Assembly: GCA_016213785.1 (NCBI GenBank)
Contig: JACQZQ010000044.1
Coordinates: 62,001-126,000, forward strand
Source of the DNA: Acidobacteriota bacterium
GTDB taxonomy: Bacteria; Acidobacteriota; Blastocatellia; Chloracidobacteriales; JADJPF01
DNA length: 64,000 bases
Direction of reading: 5' to 3'
Below the pieces are notes generated by a model. That model was given only the letters and a program-made list of their open reading frames with translations. It ran no database searches and was not told the origin of the DNA. The position numbers were made by a program, and so were the translations under genes. This document shows, in pieces, positions 54,221-63,825 of this stretch (positions are counted from its first letter, which is position 1; every line of letters starts with the position of its first letter).

Positions 54221-55753
54221 TTAGTGGCACAATGGTTTTTGAGGAATATCTTCATTTTTTGGTGAACGCCAAGGTAGAATATTCATTTGTGATTTACTAT
54301 AAGCAGGTGCCCAGTTATACATCTCTGATGGAGAGCTGCTTAAAATAGAACCCATTAGGCGAATATTAGCTTGCTCCATTAAGTCTTTTCCGCCCATTTT
54401 GATTTTAGGATTAGCAGCAGGATCTAGAGCAATTTTATCTACCATAGGTGCCATAATATTTGCTTCCTGAGCAGAAGTAGGTTTACGGTCTAAAATATAA
54501 CTAACAAAAGCTAAACACATTTCATCAGTGGTTTGTTCGCCCCAAGTAACGGTTTTGGGTGGATTATTTGGGTTAAATGGATTATTAGTAGAGTTATCAT
54601 AAATTGCTGTTAGCTTAATTTTACTTCCACCAGGTAAAAGCATAGATTCTTTATAAGTATAAGTTCCTTGCCACTTAAAATCCCACTTAGGTATGTCTAT
54701 CATACAATTTGGTTTCTGACCATTAGGTAGTGTTACTTCTACTTTCATTTTTTGACCAAGCAGGTGCATATGTGGAGTAACGCCTATAGCCTTGATATTA
54801 ACGCCAGTAGGAACGGTATATTGACCAATAACTTTATGTTTTTTGGCTCCGGGTGGGATTGCAAACCCTATATTAAAAATAGGAAAACTACGAAGTTCGC
54901 TTTCTAAAGGAGTGTCAGAAAAGTGTAACCCTATCTTGGTTTGGTCAGGGGTTGTTTTACCATTGGAATGGTAATGTACTTGCATAACAATACGTGAGCC
55001 TTTAGGTATTTTAATACCAACACCTTTAGGAGAAAAACGAGGGGTGTTTCCTGGTGCCCAACCACCTAAACCAGCAGTTGGAGCAAAGCCCGGGCCGCCA
55101 AAAGAAGTATAACCTGGGCCAGGATCGGCTTCATCTAGTTTTACTGATGTACCTTTGCCATCCACAAAAAGTAGCACGTGATGGACTACTTCAGCTGCAT
55201 CAGGTAGAACTTCTACAGCCGTAACATATTTATCCTCTTCAAAAACATGAGGCATTACAAAACAACGATAAATATCATCGCCAGTAGCACGAAGTTCATA
55301 AGGCTCAGGAGATTTTAATGCTAAATCTGGTTCGCCCAGTCCCCAACTACTATTAAATTGAACTGGTGGGGGAAGGTCTGCTATATCACCTTCAGGTGCA
55401 CCAGCTTCAGCCCATTTACTTAGAGTATCAATTTGGTCATTTGTTAAAATACGTTCATCATTAAAACTTCCACAACCTTCGGCTGCTTTCCAAGGCGGCA
55501 TAGTTTTAGATTGAACTGCCGTTTTAATGGCTTCTGCAAAGGGTTTAGCCTCGGAATAAGTCATTAGTGAAAATGGAGCAATATAACCAGGATGATGACA
55601 GGTTTGACAATTTTGCTGGAATATTCTTACAACTTCTTTGTTAAAAGTTGGACTGCTTGTTGCAGAAGAACCCTTAGTAGATTTTGTTAAACTTGGGCCT
55701 AAAGTAAGCATTCCACAAGCAAATAAAAACATTATCAATAATACTTTTTTCAT
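54221..55753 (-). CDS. Exported haem/copper protein resembling ascorbate-dependent monooxygenases
   Basis: 510 residues. N-terminal hydrophobic signal ending LFACG, possibly a lipobox. A c-type haem site C49-x2-C52-H53 (NCQTCHHPGY) and the MPPWKA segment form a small cytochrome-like domain (residues about 38-120). Further on, copper-ligand patterns like those of type II copper monooxygenases (PHM/DBM) occur: EVVHHVLLF, MQVHYHSNG and GVTPHMHLLGQKM. This combination is known in Acidobacteriota and Planctomycetota genomes without a tested substrate. It would act outside the cytoplasmic membrane. Confidence 0.85.
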   Translation of the reverse strand: MKKVLLIMFLFACGMLTLGPSLTKSTKGSSATSSPTFNKEVVRIFQQNCQTCHHPGYIAPFSLMTYSEAKPFAEAIKTAVQSKTMPPWKAAEGCGSFNDERILTNDQIDTLSKWAEAGAPEGDIADLPPPVQFNSSWGLGEPDLALKSPEPYELRATGDDIYRCFVMPHVFEEDKYVTAVEVLPDAAEVVHHVLLFVDGKGTSVKLDEADPGPGYTSFGGPGFAPTAGLGGWAPGNTPRFSPKGVGIKIPKGSRIVMQVHYHSNGKTTPDQTKIGLHFSDTPLESELRSFPIFNIGFAIPPGAKKHKVIGQYTVPTGVNIKAIGVTPHMHLLGQKMKVEVTLPNGQKPNCMIDIPKWDFKWQGTYTYKESMLLPGGSKIKLTAIYDNSTNNPFNPNNPPKTVTWGEQTTDEMCLAFVSYILDRKPTSAQEANIMAPMVDKIALDPAANPKIKMGGKDLMEQANIRLMGSILSSSPSEMYNWAPAYSKSQMNILPWRSPKNEDIPQKPLCH

Positions 55754-56183
55754 GCCTCTTCTCCAAGGTTAGAAACTAATAAATAATATTAATTTTTTGG
55801 TTGAAAGTAATAGGTTTATTGTGCTAAAGGTCTAACCATTATATAAAAGAATTCTCTTAAGTAGCAACCAGATTCTTGTTTAGTTTCGCATATTTAGCCT
55901 TAAAGCACGAAAAATTAGCCTTAATAGACTTTCTTTAATTTTTTAACCTAAAATTTTCTACAAAGAAAAAGCTAACAAAAAGCTAACAAAAAGCTAACAA
56001 AAAGCTGACCAGTAAATACATTACGGGGTTTTGCAGGAATATAAATTAAGAAGATATTTAAATCAGCCTAAGGAAAGTTACTTTTAATAAGAGGTTTAGC
56101 AAATAGGATTTTGTCTTATATAATGTCTTAAACCTATGATTGAGTAGATATGTTATAGTTATTTTGAAAGGGATAAAGGGTTT
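55754..56183. other. 430-base gap between divergent genes, with a tandem repeat
   Basis: No gene is supported. The main structure is an 11-bp tandem repeat at 55966-56009. AT-rich stretches upstream of both genes (for example ATTATATAAAAG near 55840) could hold promoters for the minus-strand monooxygenase-like gene. A weak AAAGGG ribosome-binding site precedes the coiled-coil gene. Confidence 0.5.
55966..56009. repeat. 11-bp tandem repeat, four units
   Basis: AAAAAGCTAAC repeated at 55966-55976, 55977-55987, 55988-55998 and 55999-56009, the last with one change (AAAAAGCTGAC). The 11-bp period is close to one helical turn, so the A-tracts are in phase and could bend DNA. Confidence 0.85.
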
Positions 56184-56489
56184 ATGACAAACGAAGAAAT
56201 CCAAAAGTTAATGGAATTTATTGTAACTCAACAAGCTGAGATAACAGTTAAACAATCTCAAATACTTGATATTCAATTTGAAACAGCAAAAAGACAAGCT
56301 GAATATGAAAAACGCCAAGAAGAATTTGAAATCAAATTTAACAATAAACTAGGTGCACTATTAGATTGGCAAGCTCACTTTGATACAAAACTAGAAGAAC
56401 TTACAGCTAATGTCAAAGATTTAACAGATGGTTTGCGGTCTGTTTCTAAACGGGTTGATAAGCTTGAGGACGACAGAAAAAAAGAATGA
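56184..56489 (+). CDS. Small coiled-coil protein
   Basis: 101 residues, almost entirely heptad-like and charged (Glu/Lys/Gln rich), for example QAEYEKRQEEFEIKFNNKLG and VKDLTDGLRSVSKRVDKLEDDRKK. No signal or membrane helix. Similar short coiled-coil proteins are widespread and uncharacterised. It is convergent with the kinase-sigma gene (106-base gap). Confidence 0.65.
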   Translation: MTNEEIQKLMEFIVTQQAEITVKQSQILDIQFETAKRQAEYEKRQEEFEIKFNNKLGALLDWQAHFDTKLEELTANVKDLTDGLRSVSKRVDKLEDDRKKE

Positions 56490-56594
56490 TCCAACTTGCT
56501 AGCATAAACTATGAGATTACTTATATTTAGGAACAAAACTTGTAGTGTTCTGGGAACATTTTATCAAAATAAATCTTATGTTTAAATCTTTTGA

Positions 56595-58667
56595 TTATTT
56601 AGATTCTTTTGATAATAAGTCTTTTAACCAAACTTTAGCCGCAGTCAATTCACGTCTTACTGTTGCATCAGAAATACTTAAGAGCTTAGCTATTTGTTCA
56701 GATGTAAACCCGCCAAAGAAATTTAATTCTATTATTTGTGCTTGCCTTGGATTTATTTCTAAAAGCTTATTTAGTGCTTCTTCTAGTGCTATTAAATCCC
56801 AATCTTGTTGCTCAGATAAATAGGAAATATCCTCAATAGGAATTTTATAAAAACTTCCCCCTCGTTTAGCACTATTATGAGCTATAGCATAGTTCACTAA
56901 GATACGTCGCATAATACAAGCAGCAGAGGCTAGAAAATGTTTGCGATTTTCCCACTCTAGTTCTGACTCTACCATTTGGATATAGGTTTCATTAATAAGC
57001 GCTGTGCTTTGAAGTGTGTGATCCATACGCTCTTTTCTTATGTAACTAGCAGCTATTTTGTGGAGTTCTGTGTAAACTAAAGGTAGAAGTTTGTCTAGTG
57101 CTAATTTTTCACCATTATTCCACTCATTAAGTATTTGAGTAATGGATTGGTTATCAAGAAACTCTGCCATAGTATTATCATTAATAAAATCAGGCTTTAC
57201 TCCATTGGTGATACTAGCTGGAGTTATCTGATTAGGTGTTTCTGCATACTCACTTAAAGACTCATTTAAAGACTCATTTAAGGGTTCATCTAAAGATAGT
57301 TGACTAGAATCAATTCCTAGTAATAAAAGCATCTGTTCAGCAAATTGATTTGGAGTAGGGCGCTTTTTTGGGTCTTTAGCTAAAGTGCTCATAATTAGTT
57401 CTTCTAAAGGAGAAGAAATTTCAGGGTTTAATTTTCTAAGTGGGATAGGTTCTTGAGTTAGAAATGTTTTTATAATAGAGAAAAAGTTGGTAGGTTCTGA
57501 TAAAAAAGGTAGGGAGCCACAAAGCATTTGATAAGCTATAACGCCTAAACTATAAACATCAGCCTGTCCATTATAAGGTAGGTTTTCAAACCTCTCAGGA
57601 GCCATATAATTAGGTGTACCAATAAAATGGCCTGTTTGAGTTAAAGAGTCTTGAGAAAATCCTTCAACTTCACTAACAAGTTTAGCAATACCAAAATCTA
57701 CAACCTTAACCATTTCACCTTTTTGAGATTTATGTAAAAAAATATTATCTGGTTTAATATCTCTATGAACTATACCTAGTTGATGAGCTTTACTTAGAAC
57801 TTTACAAATAGGAACAATTATTTCAGCACAACGCAGTGGTGAGAAAATAGGCTTTTGTGACATTTCAGTAGCGAGAGTATGTCCTTCTAGTAACTCCATA
57901 ACTAAGTAGGCAATACCATTATCAGAAACTCCAAAGTCAAGAATTGTAACTACATTAGGATGGTTTACACGACAAGCTGAAATACCTTCTAGTCGAAATC
58001 TCTCTAGTGCTTGGCTGCTTTGGCTGCCTGTAAAAGGGCGAAAGATTTTTATTGCTACTAGATTTTGCAAGTTTAGATGAACAGCGCGATAAACTGCACC
58101 AAACCCACCTTTGCCTATTTTTTTTTCTAACCTATATTTTTTATCTAAGATTAAGCCTGGCAGTAACTCGACTAGAGTAGAAAAAACTTTGTCTGTACGT
58201 TTTTGTTCTTCTAACAAAGCATCTTTTTCTTTTTGTAGTTCTTGATATTGATGCTCTAATAGTTGGTTTTTTTCTTCTAGCTCTTTACGAAGAAAATGTA
58301 TAGTTAGCTGGTTTTCTACTCTTACAAGGACTTCTTCAACCTGAAAGGGTTTAGATATATAATCAGTTGCTCCTACCTTAAAGGCTTTAACTTTATCTAG
58401 CACATCATCCATAGCACTAATAAAAATCACTGGTATTTTACTAGTAACAGAGTACTCTTTTAGTTGCTGACAAACTTCATAACCACTCATTTCTGGCATT
58501 GAAATATCTAGTAAAACTAAATCAGGTGGGGCAGTGCGTATTGCAGTTAAAGCACGGATTGCAGAGCTAGCTTTTCTAACTTTATATTGATGCTCTTTTA
58601 AGATTTTTTCTAATACATTTATATTATCTATATTGTCATCTACAATAAAAATATCTGCTTTAACCAT
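56595..58667 (-). CDS. Receiver-Ser/Thr kinase-sigma factor fusion protein
   Basis: 690 residues in four parts. Residues 1-122: receiver with phosphoacceptor Asp54 (LVLLDISMPEMSG) and Lys in YISKPFQ. Residues 123-165: coiled coil. Residues about 178-450: an apparently active Hanks-type kinase, with GKGGFGAVY, VAIK Lys207, HRD 301-303, DFG 324-326 and GTPNYMAPE. Residues about 505-690: a sigma-70-like domain of the TIGR02999 type, with region 2 (LHKIAASYIRKER, ALINETYIQ) and region 4 (LNFFGGFTSEQIAKLLSISDATVRREL). Thus phosphorelay input, kinase and promoter-recognition output are on one chain. Its ATG shares one base with the stop of the upstream histidine kinase. Confidence 0.93.
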   Translation of the reverse strand: MVKADIFIVDDNIDNINVLEKILKEHQYKVRKASSAIRALTAIRTAPPDLVLLDISMPEMSGYEVCQQLKEYSVTSKIPVIFISAMDDVLDKVKAFKVGATDYISKPFQVEEVLVRVENQLTIHFLRKELEEKNQLLEHQYQELQKEKDALLEEQKRTDKVFSTLVELLPGLILDKKYRLEKKIGKGGFGAVYRAVHLNLQNLVAIKIFRPFTGSQSSQALERFRLEGISACRVNHPNVVTILDFGVSDNGIAYLVMELLEGHTLATEMSQKPIFSPLRCAEIIVPICKVLSKAHQLGIVHRDIKPDNIFLHKSQKGEMVKVVDFGIAKLVSEVEGFSQDSLTQTGHFIGTPNYMAPERFENLPYNGQADVYSLGVIAYQMLCGSLPFLSEPTNFFSIIKTFLTQEPIPLRKLNPEISSPLEELIMSTLAKDPKKRPTPNQFAEQMLLLLGIDSSQLSLDEPLNESLNESLSEYAETPNQITPASITNGVKPDFINDNTMAEFLDNQSITQILNEWNNGEKLALDKLLPLVYTELHKIAASYIRKERMDHTLQSTALINETYIQMVESELEWENRKHFLASAACIMRRILVNYAIAHNSAKRGGSFYKIPIEDISYLSEQQDWDLIALEEALNKLLEINPRQAQIIELNFFGGFTSEQIAKLLSISDATVRRELTAAKVWLKDLLSKESK

Positions 58668-60790
58668 TAGTTAGCCCTTTCAATAAGATCTAATAGCTTA
58701 TCAACTTGTAGGTTATTAATCATAGATTGCATTTGCTTTGCTAGTTCTAAATCTTTTTGCATAATTTGGTCAACTAGAGTTTCAGCTTTATCAGTGTCAC
58801 AAATTGTAAGTGCTTCGGTAAACTCTCTTAACCATTCAGAAGGGAGTTGTGCTAATCGTTCTTTTTCAAAAATTTCTTTAAGGGATTGATTAGGCAGATT
58901 TACTATAGATTGTTGATGAATATCTTCATAAAGAAATTCTACTTTTAAGTATTTAGCTAAAATTTCAAAAATCTCTGTTTCCCGAAAGGGTTTAGTTAAA
59001 ACATCATTACAGCCACAATTTAAGCTTTCTGATTCATCTTGCTTAAAAGCACTAGCTGTTAGTGCAATTATTATAGTAGGTTTTAAAATAGTTTTTTCTT
59101 TTTCTAGTTTTCTAATAAGTTTAGTTGCTTGATAGCCGTCAAGTATTGGCATTCGCATATCCATCCAAATTAAATGAGGTTGCCAGTTTTGCCAAATTCC
59201 AATTGCTTCTTGTCCATTAGAAGCTTCTTTAACTAGAAAACCAACTTTTTTTAGTATTAGGGAAAGTAAATAGCGACTTTCTAGATAATCATCCACTATT
59301 AAAATACGAAAATCAGGCTGATCTTTTGCTAAACTAATTACTCTACTAGTTTTAGGCTGACTTGGGTCCATATTGCTTTGAGCTAGTCTTATGTTAAAAA
59401 AGAAAGTAGTTCCTTTTCCCAAAATACTTTTAGCATAAATATCTCCTCCCATTAGACGGACAATATTTCTACTAATAAATAGCCCAAGCCCTGTTCCTTC
59501 TTGGGTTGCTTCTCTATTGCTGGCTTGTACAAATGGCTCAAATATTTTTTCAAGTTCATTTTCAAAAATACCTATTCCTGTATCTTCAATTTCAAAACTA
59601 GCAATATTTTGGTTCCAACTAACCCGCAACGTAACTTTTCCATTAGGTGTAAATTTTATTGCATTACTAATAAGGTTAACTAGTACTTGGCGTAATTTAC
59701 TTGAGTCAGCTAAAGCATATTGTGGTAAGTTTGTAGCAAACTCATAGATAAACTCTAAATTCTTTGCTTTGGCGCGAGTAATAAAAGTAGATGCAATATC
59801 TTCTAAAAATAAAAAAGGCTCAAAAGGCTTTTCTACAAGAGTTAAGCGGCCTGTTTCGATTTTTGATATAGATAAAACATCATTAATTAATCCAAGTAAC
59901 TGTTCTCCATTTCGAGTCATAATGGATAAATATTTTTTTTCTTCAATTTCTCGCTCATTTTTATACTGCATTATTTGCAGTAGCCCTAAAATTACATTAA
60001 GCGGGGTACGTAATTCATGACTCATATTTGCTAAAAATGTGTTTTTAGCTTGGTTTGCTTCTAAGGCTTTCTTTTCAGATAGTTTTACTTTATAAATTTT
60101 TTCTTTTAGTTCTTCATTTTTTCTATCAAGTAATAAATTTTTTGTTTCCAAATCTATAGTTTGTTTTTCTATTATTTTAGCACTATTAAAATTAAGCATT
60201 TGTACATTAAAAGAAAACCTAGCAAAATAAAAAGCTACAAAAGTGCTTAATGTGCCTGCCCAGTAAGCTTCTGGAATATTTAATAGTACTCTTACTGATA
60301 GGATGAAAAAAAGATAGTTAAAAAAAAGCGGTAAAATTAATTTGCTTGGATAATAAAAGACAGAGGATAAAATAAAAGTCAACAACAAATAAATATATGC
60401 AAATTTTCTAACTATTATTGTTTGTAAAAATATCACATCACAAAATGAAACAATAAAAACAATGTAAACAAATGACAAAGATCTATGAAAAGATGCTATA
60501 ACTTTGCTAGATTTTGGAATGTTATAATCAAAAACTAGCCAAAATATTATAGAAGCAATAAGAAAAACTGAATGTAATAACCAAAAAGATTTTGCAAAAT
60601 CTCCTTCAAGAGAAAAAATATTAAATAAATGAAAAACCATTGCAATGCCACTCCAAATAATGCAAAACCATGCAAAGGTTTTTAATTGAAGATAGCTAAC
60701 ATATGTTAGGTTGTTTAAGAGTTCTTGTTTATGGTCTTCTGGCATTTGATCAAAAGTGCCAAAAAGAATTTTTCTTAACCGTTTTATCAT
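58667..60790 (-). CDS. Membrane hybrid histidine kinase
   Basis: 707 residues. Residues about 35-195 form roughly six membrane helices with little periplasmic sequence, followed by a coiled coil (205-245). HisKA: FLANMSHELRTPLN with His258. HATPase: LVNLISNAIKF (N box), IEDTGIGI (G1), EGTGLGL (G2). Receiver: ILIVDDYLESR, Asp544 in HLIWMDMRMPILDG, ALTASAFK and VLTKPF. The last about 75 residues look helical but have no HPt histidine signature. It overlaps by one base with the next gene, encoding the receiver-kinase-sigma protein, its probable phosphotransfer partner. Confidence 0.94.
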   Translation of the reverse strand: MIKRLRKILFGTFDQMPEDHKQELLNNLTYVSYLQLKTFAWFCIIWSGIAMVFHLFNIFSLEGDFAKSFWLLHSVFLIASIIFWLVFDYNIPKSSKVIASFHRSLSFVYIVFIVSFCDVIFLQTIIVRKFAYIYLLLTFILSSVFYYPSKLILPLFFNYLFFILSVRVLLNIPEAYWAGTLSTFVAFYFARFSFNVQMLNFNSAKIIEKQTIDLETKNLLLDRKNEELKEKIYKVKLSEKKALEANQAKNTFLANMSHELRTPLNVILGLLQIMQYKNEREIEEKKYLSIMTRNGEQLLGLINDVLSISKIETGRLTLVEKPFEPFLFLEDIASTFITRAKAKNLEFIYEFATNLPQYALADSSKLRQVLVNLISNAIKFTPNGKVTLRVSWNQNIASFEIEDTGIGIFENELEKIFEPFVQASNREATQEGTGLGLFISRNIVRLMGGDIYAKSILGKGTTFFFNIRLAQSNMDPSQPKTSRVISLAKDQPDFRILIVDDYLESRYLLSLILKKVGFLVKEASNGQEAIGIWQNWQPHLIWMDMRMPILDGYQATKLIRKLEKEKTILKPTIIIALTASAFKQDESESLNCGCNDVLTKPFRETEIFEILAKYLKVEFLYEDIHQQSIVNLPNQSLKEIFEKERLAQLPSEWLREFTEALTICDTDKAETLVDQIMQKDLELAKQMQSMINNLQVDKLLDLIERAN

Positions 60791-60818
60791 TATCTAGATT
60801 ATATTCGGTGTCTTAACT

Positions 60819-60849
60819 CTAAAGGCTGCCAACTATCGGCAGCCTTTAG
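60819..60849 (-). terminator. Hairpin between the Tal-Pgi gene and the histidine kinase gene
   Basis: Perfect 12-bp stem CTAAAGGCTGCC / GGCAGCCTTTAG with a 7-base loop, 49 bases beyond the Tal-Pgi stop and 29 bases ahead of the histidine-kinase start. No T-run on the minus side, so termination may be partial. Confidence 0.5.
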
Positions 60850-60897
60850 AATTAAATTCTTAATTTTCTTATAACCCCGTCTTTTAGGGCTAGGTTA

Positions 60898-63825
60898 TTA
60901 AGCATCAGCAGTTTTCTTTAGTGGAATTGCTTGATGAACGATTTGTAAAAGTTTTTCAAGCCCAGCATGACGATCTTTACCTAAATGTAGGCGAATAGCG
61001 CGACGATTACGTGAAGCTAAGGATTGGAAATCACCTAATGCTTGAGCAGCTTTAAGTACACCAAAGGTATAGCTTTCACCTGGTACAGGCATATCTTGAT
61101 CATCATCAGCGGTGATTTGAATAAATAAACCTGCATCACTACCGCCTTTATGGAGTTGGCCTGTAGAGTGTAAGAAACGTGGGCCATAACCTACTGTAGT
61201 TGCTACTCTTAGACCATCACGAACATGGGTGCGCAAGTCTTGAAGCAGACTATCATGCCCTTGAGTTTCATTAACATAAGCTAAGAATGCACAATAATCA
61301 CCAGCCTTAGCTTGATTTAGGTGTGCTGCAACTAAATCAGCAACAGAGCCAGAATTACCTTCTGAAAGATGTGCTTTAGTTGCCTCATCACAATAAACTG
61401 TTAATCCATCGCCGCTTGCAGCAACAGATTGTTCTGGTAATTTACCTTTTTCAGCATATTCAGCAAGTAAAGCTTTGGTGTTATCTTTACTTTCTTGAAC
61501 ATTTGGCTGATCAAAAGAATTAATTCCAAGTACTGCACCAGCAAAAGCTGTAGCAAATTCCCATAAAAAGAATTGTTCTCCTAAGTCTAATTTATCGTGT
61601 AAGATATGACGAACAACAGGATGTCCTTGAGCTTCTAAGGCTTTTAATTTAGCATCAATATCAGCACTAATGGAGCCGCCTATGCTCATTGCTACAAAAA
61701 GACGATCATCGCCATAAGAAGATGGGCTTCCAAGGGCTTCACCTGCTACAGGCAAAATTCCACGACCATCTTTACCAGTACTTTCAGCAATTAATTGCTC
61801 AATCCATAAACCTAAAGAAGCAAGCTCTGGTGAAGTTACTATAGTGAGTTTATCTTTACCAGCTTTAGCCATTTCACCCATTATTGCACCAAGGTGAGCA
61901 CCTGGATTTTCTGCGCCAGGAACACAGCTATCACAAGCATGAGCAATACGATCAGCACGATCTAATAATGTTTTGAAATCAAAACCTTGAACAGCAGCAG
62001 GAACCATTCCAAAATAAGAAAGTGCAGAATAACGTCCACCAATATCGGCAGGATTTAAGAAAATACGACGAAAATCAGCGTCTTTAGCACGTTGTTCCAT
62101 ACTAGTTCCAGGGTCGGTGATAGCTACAAAGTTTTCTCCTGCACGAGCACCTTTAGCGGCTTTTACCTTATCATAGAAATATTGGAAAAATGCATTTGGT
62201 TCAGTAGTGCTACCAGATTTACTAGCAACTATAAAAAGTGTATCTGCAACATTTATTTGATCTTCAAGAGCTTTAATTGCTAAAGGATCTGTACTATCAA
62301 GTACTAGAAGAGTTGGAGAGCCTTCTTGCTTCCCAAAGGTTTGTCTAAAGACTTCTACACAAAGGCTAGAACCTCCCATACCAAGTAACATCAAGTGTTT
62401 AAAGCCAGCACGACGAATATTAGCGGCAAATTCTTCTAATTCTTGGCTATGCTCATAGACTTTATTTGCCACTGTTAGCCATCCTAAGGCATTTTTAATG
62501 ATTGCTTGATGTTCAGACTCAGATTTCCAAAGACTTGCATCTTTTTTCCAAATTCGCTCAACCCATTTTTCTTTTTCAGCACTCTTAAATCTTTCTCTAA
62601 CGCGATCAGCATTTGAACCTAAGGAAGAAGTAAAGCGATCAAAAATACCTGAAAGAGCAGCAGCTCGTTTAGCTTCAAGTGATGCAAATAGGGTATCAAA
62701 AGAGGTCATAAATGATTTAACACCTTCAACTTGTAGTTGATGTGTGACTTCGGCTAGGCTGATACCAAAACCCTCTAGTTTTTCAATTATTTTACGAGCG
62801 CCATCATGGTCTTCTTCAAGGGTTGCACCTCGGACTTTACCGTGATCACGAAAAGCACTATAAGTAGCTGGAGGGACAGTGTTTACTGTATCTGAACCAA
62901 TAAGCTCTTCTAAATAATAAACATCTGAATAAGCAGGGTCTTTTGTACCTGTTGAAGCCCAAAGAGGTCTTTGAGCTTTAGCACCTTTTTCTCTTAATGC
63001 TGCAAAGCGATCTCCATAGTAAATATCCTTAAACTTAGCATAGGCAATTTTAGCATTAGCAATAGCAGCTTTGCCTTGGAGGGCAGTTAATTCAGCCTTT
63101 TCAGCTTCATCAGTGGTAAGACGGGCGCGTTCTCTTAACTTGCCATCTATAGCCGTATCAACGCGGCTAACAAAGAAGCTTGCTACTGAGGCTACATCAT
63201 CTACAGGGTTTCCTTCGGCAGCACGTCGCTCTAAGCCTTTAATATGGGCTTCGGCTACGTCGATATAGGATTTAAGAGAAAAGATTAGCGTAACGTTGAC
63301 ATTAATTCCACAAGCAATCAATTCAGTAATTACAGGAATACCGGCTTCTGTTGCAGGTACTTTAATCATTACATTTTTACGATTAAGTTCTTTAAATAGG
63401 CGTTTTGCTTCAATTATTGTGCCTTCGGTATCATGAGCAAGCTTAGGTGATACTTCTAGACTTACATAACCATCTACTTCATTTGTACGTACAAAAACAG
63501 GATAAAGTAAGTCTGCGGTTTGGCGAATATCATCAATAACTAAAGCTTCATAGATTTCATTTACTTCTTTACCAGTAGCAATTAACTTTTTAAGTTGTTC
63601 ATTATAGTCAGTGCTACCCATAATGGCTTTTTCAAAGATGGTTGGGTTAGAAGTTACACCACGTAGGTCATCCCCACCAATCTTAGCTTGTAAGGTGGAG
63701 GTGATGCCCCGCATGTCATAACCTATTTTGGATTGAAGATCACCAGTAACTAAAAGTGCTTTACGAATGTTATCATACCAAATGCTTTGACCCAGTTTTT
63801 GTAATTCTACTAAAGGGTTGCTCAT
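60898..63825 (-). CDS. Bifunctional transaldolase / glucose-6-phosphate isomerase
   Basis: 975 residues from ATG 63825, which has AGGAG at the proper distance; an upstream in-frame codon at 63897 would add 24 unconserved residues. Residues 1-about 370: transaldolase (SNPLVELQKLGQSIWYDNI, GVTSNPTIF, Schiff-base Lys in NVMIKVPATEAG). Residues about 430-970: phosphoglucose isomerase (LGMGGSSLCVEVFR, VASKSGSTTEPNAFF, GGRYSALSYFGMVPA, catalytic regions FGINSFDQPNVQ-like GINSFDQPNV). Together the two enzymes link the pentose-phosphate pathway to fructose 6-phosphate. Such fusions are known in some bacteria. Confidence 0.93.
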   Translation of the reverse strand: MSNPLVELQKLGQSIWYDNIRKALLVTGDLQSKIGYDMRGITSTLQAKIGGDDLRGVTSNPTIFEKAIMGSTDYNEQLKKLIATGKEVNEIYEALVIDDIRQTADLLYPVFVRTNEVDGYVSLEVSPKLAHDTEGTIIEAKRLFKELNRKNVMIKVPATEAGIPVITELIACGINVNVTLIFSLKSYIDVAEAHIKGLERRAAEGNPVDDVASVASFFVSRVDTAIDGKLRERARLTTDEAEKAELTALQGKAAIANAKIAYAKFKDIYYGDRFAALREKGAKAQRPLWASTGTKDPAYSDVYYLEELIGSDTVNTVPPATYSAFRDHGKVRGATLEEDHDGARKIIEKLEGFGISLAEVTHQLQVEGVKSFMTSFDTLFASLEAKRAAALSGIFDRFTSSLGSNADRVRERFKSAEKEKWVERIWKKDASLWKSESEHQAIIKNALGWLTVANKVYEHSQELEEFAANIRRAGFKHLMLLGMGGSSLCVEVFRQTFGKQEGSPTLLVLDSTDPLAIKALEDQINVADTLFIVASKSGSTTEPNAFFQYFYDKVKAAKGARAGENFVAITDPGTSMEQRAKDADFRRIFLNPADIGGRYSALSYFGMVPAAVQGFDFKTLLDRADRIAHACDSCVPGAENPGAHLGAIMGEMAKAGKDKLTIVTSPELASLGLWIEQLIAESTGKDGRGILPVAGEALGSPSSYGDDRLFVAMSIGGSISADIDAKLKALEAQGHPVVRHILHDKLDLGEQFFLWEFATAFAGAVLGINSFDQPNVQESKDNTKALLAEYAEKGKLPEQSVAASGDGLTVYCDEATKAHLSEGNSGSVADLVAAHLNQAKAGDYCAFLAYVNETQGHDSLLQDLRTHVRDGLRVATTVGYGPRFLHSTGQLHKGGSDAGLFIQITADDDQDMPVPGESYTFGVLKAAQALGDFQSLASRNRRAIRLHLGKDRHAGLEKLLQIVHQAIPLKKTADA

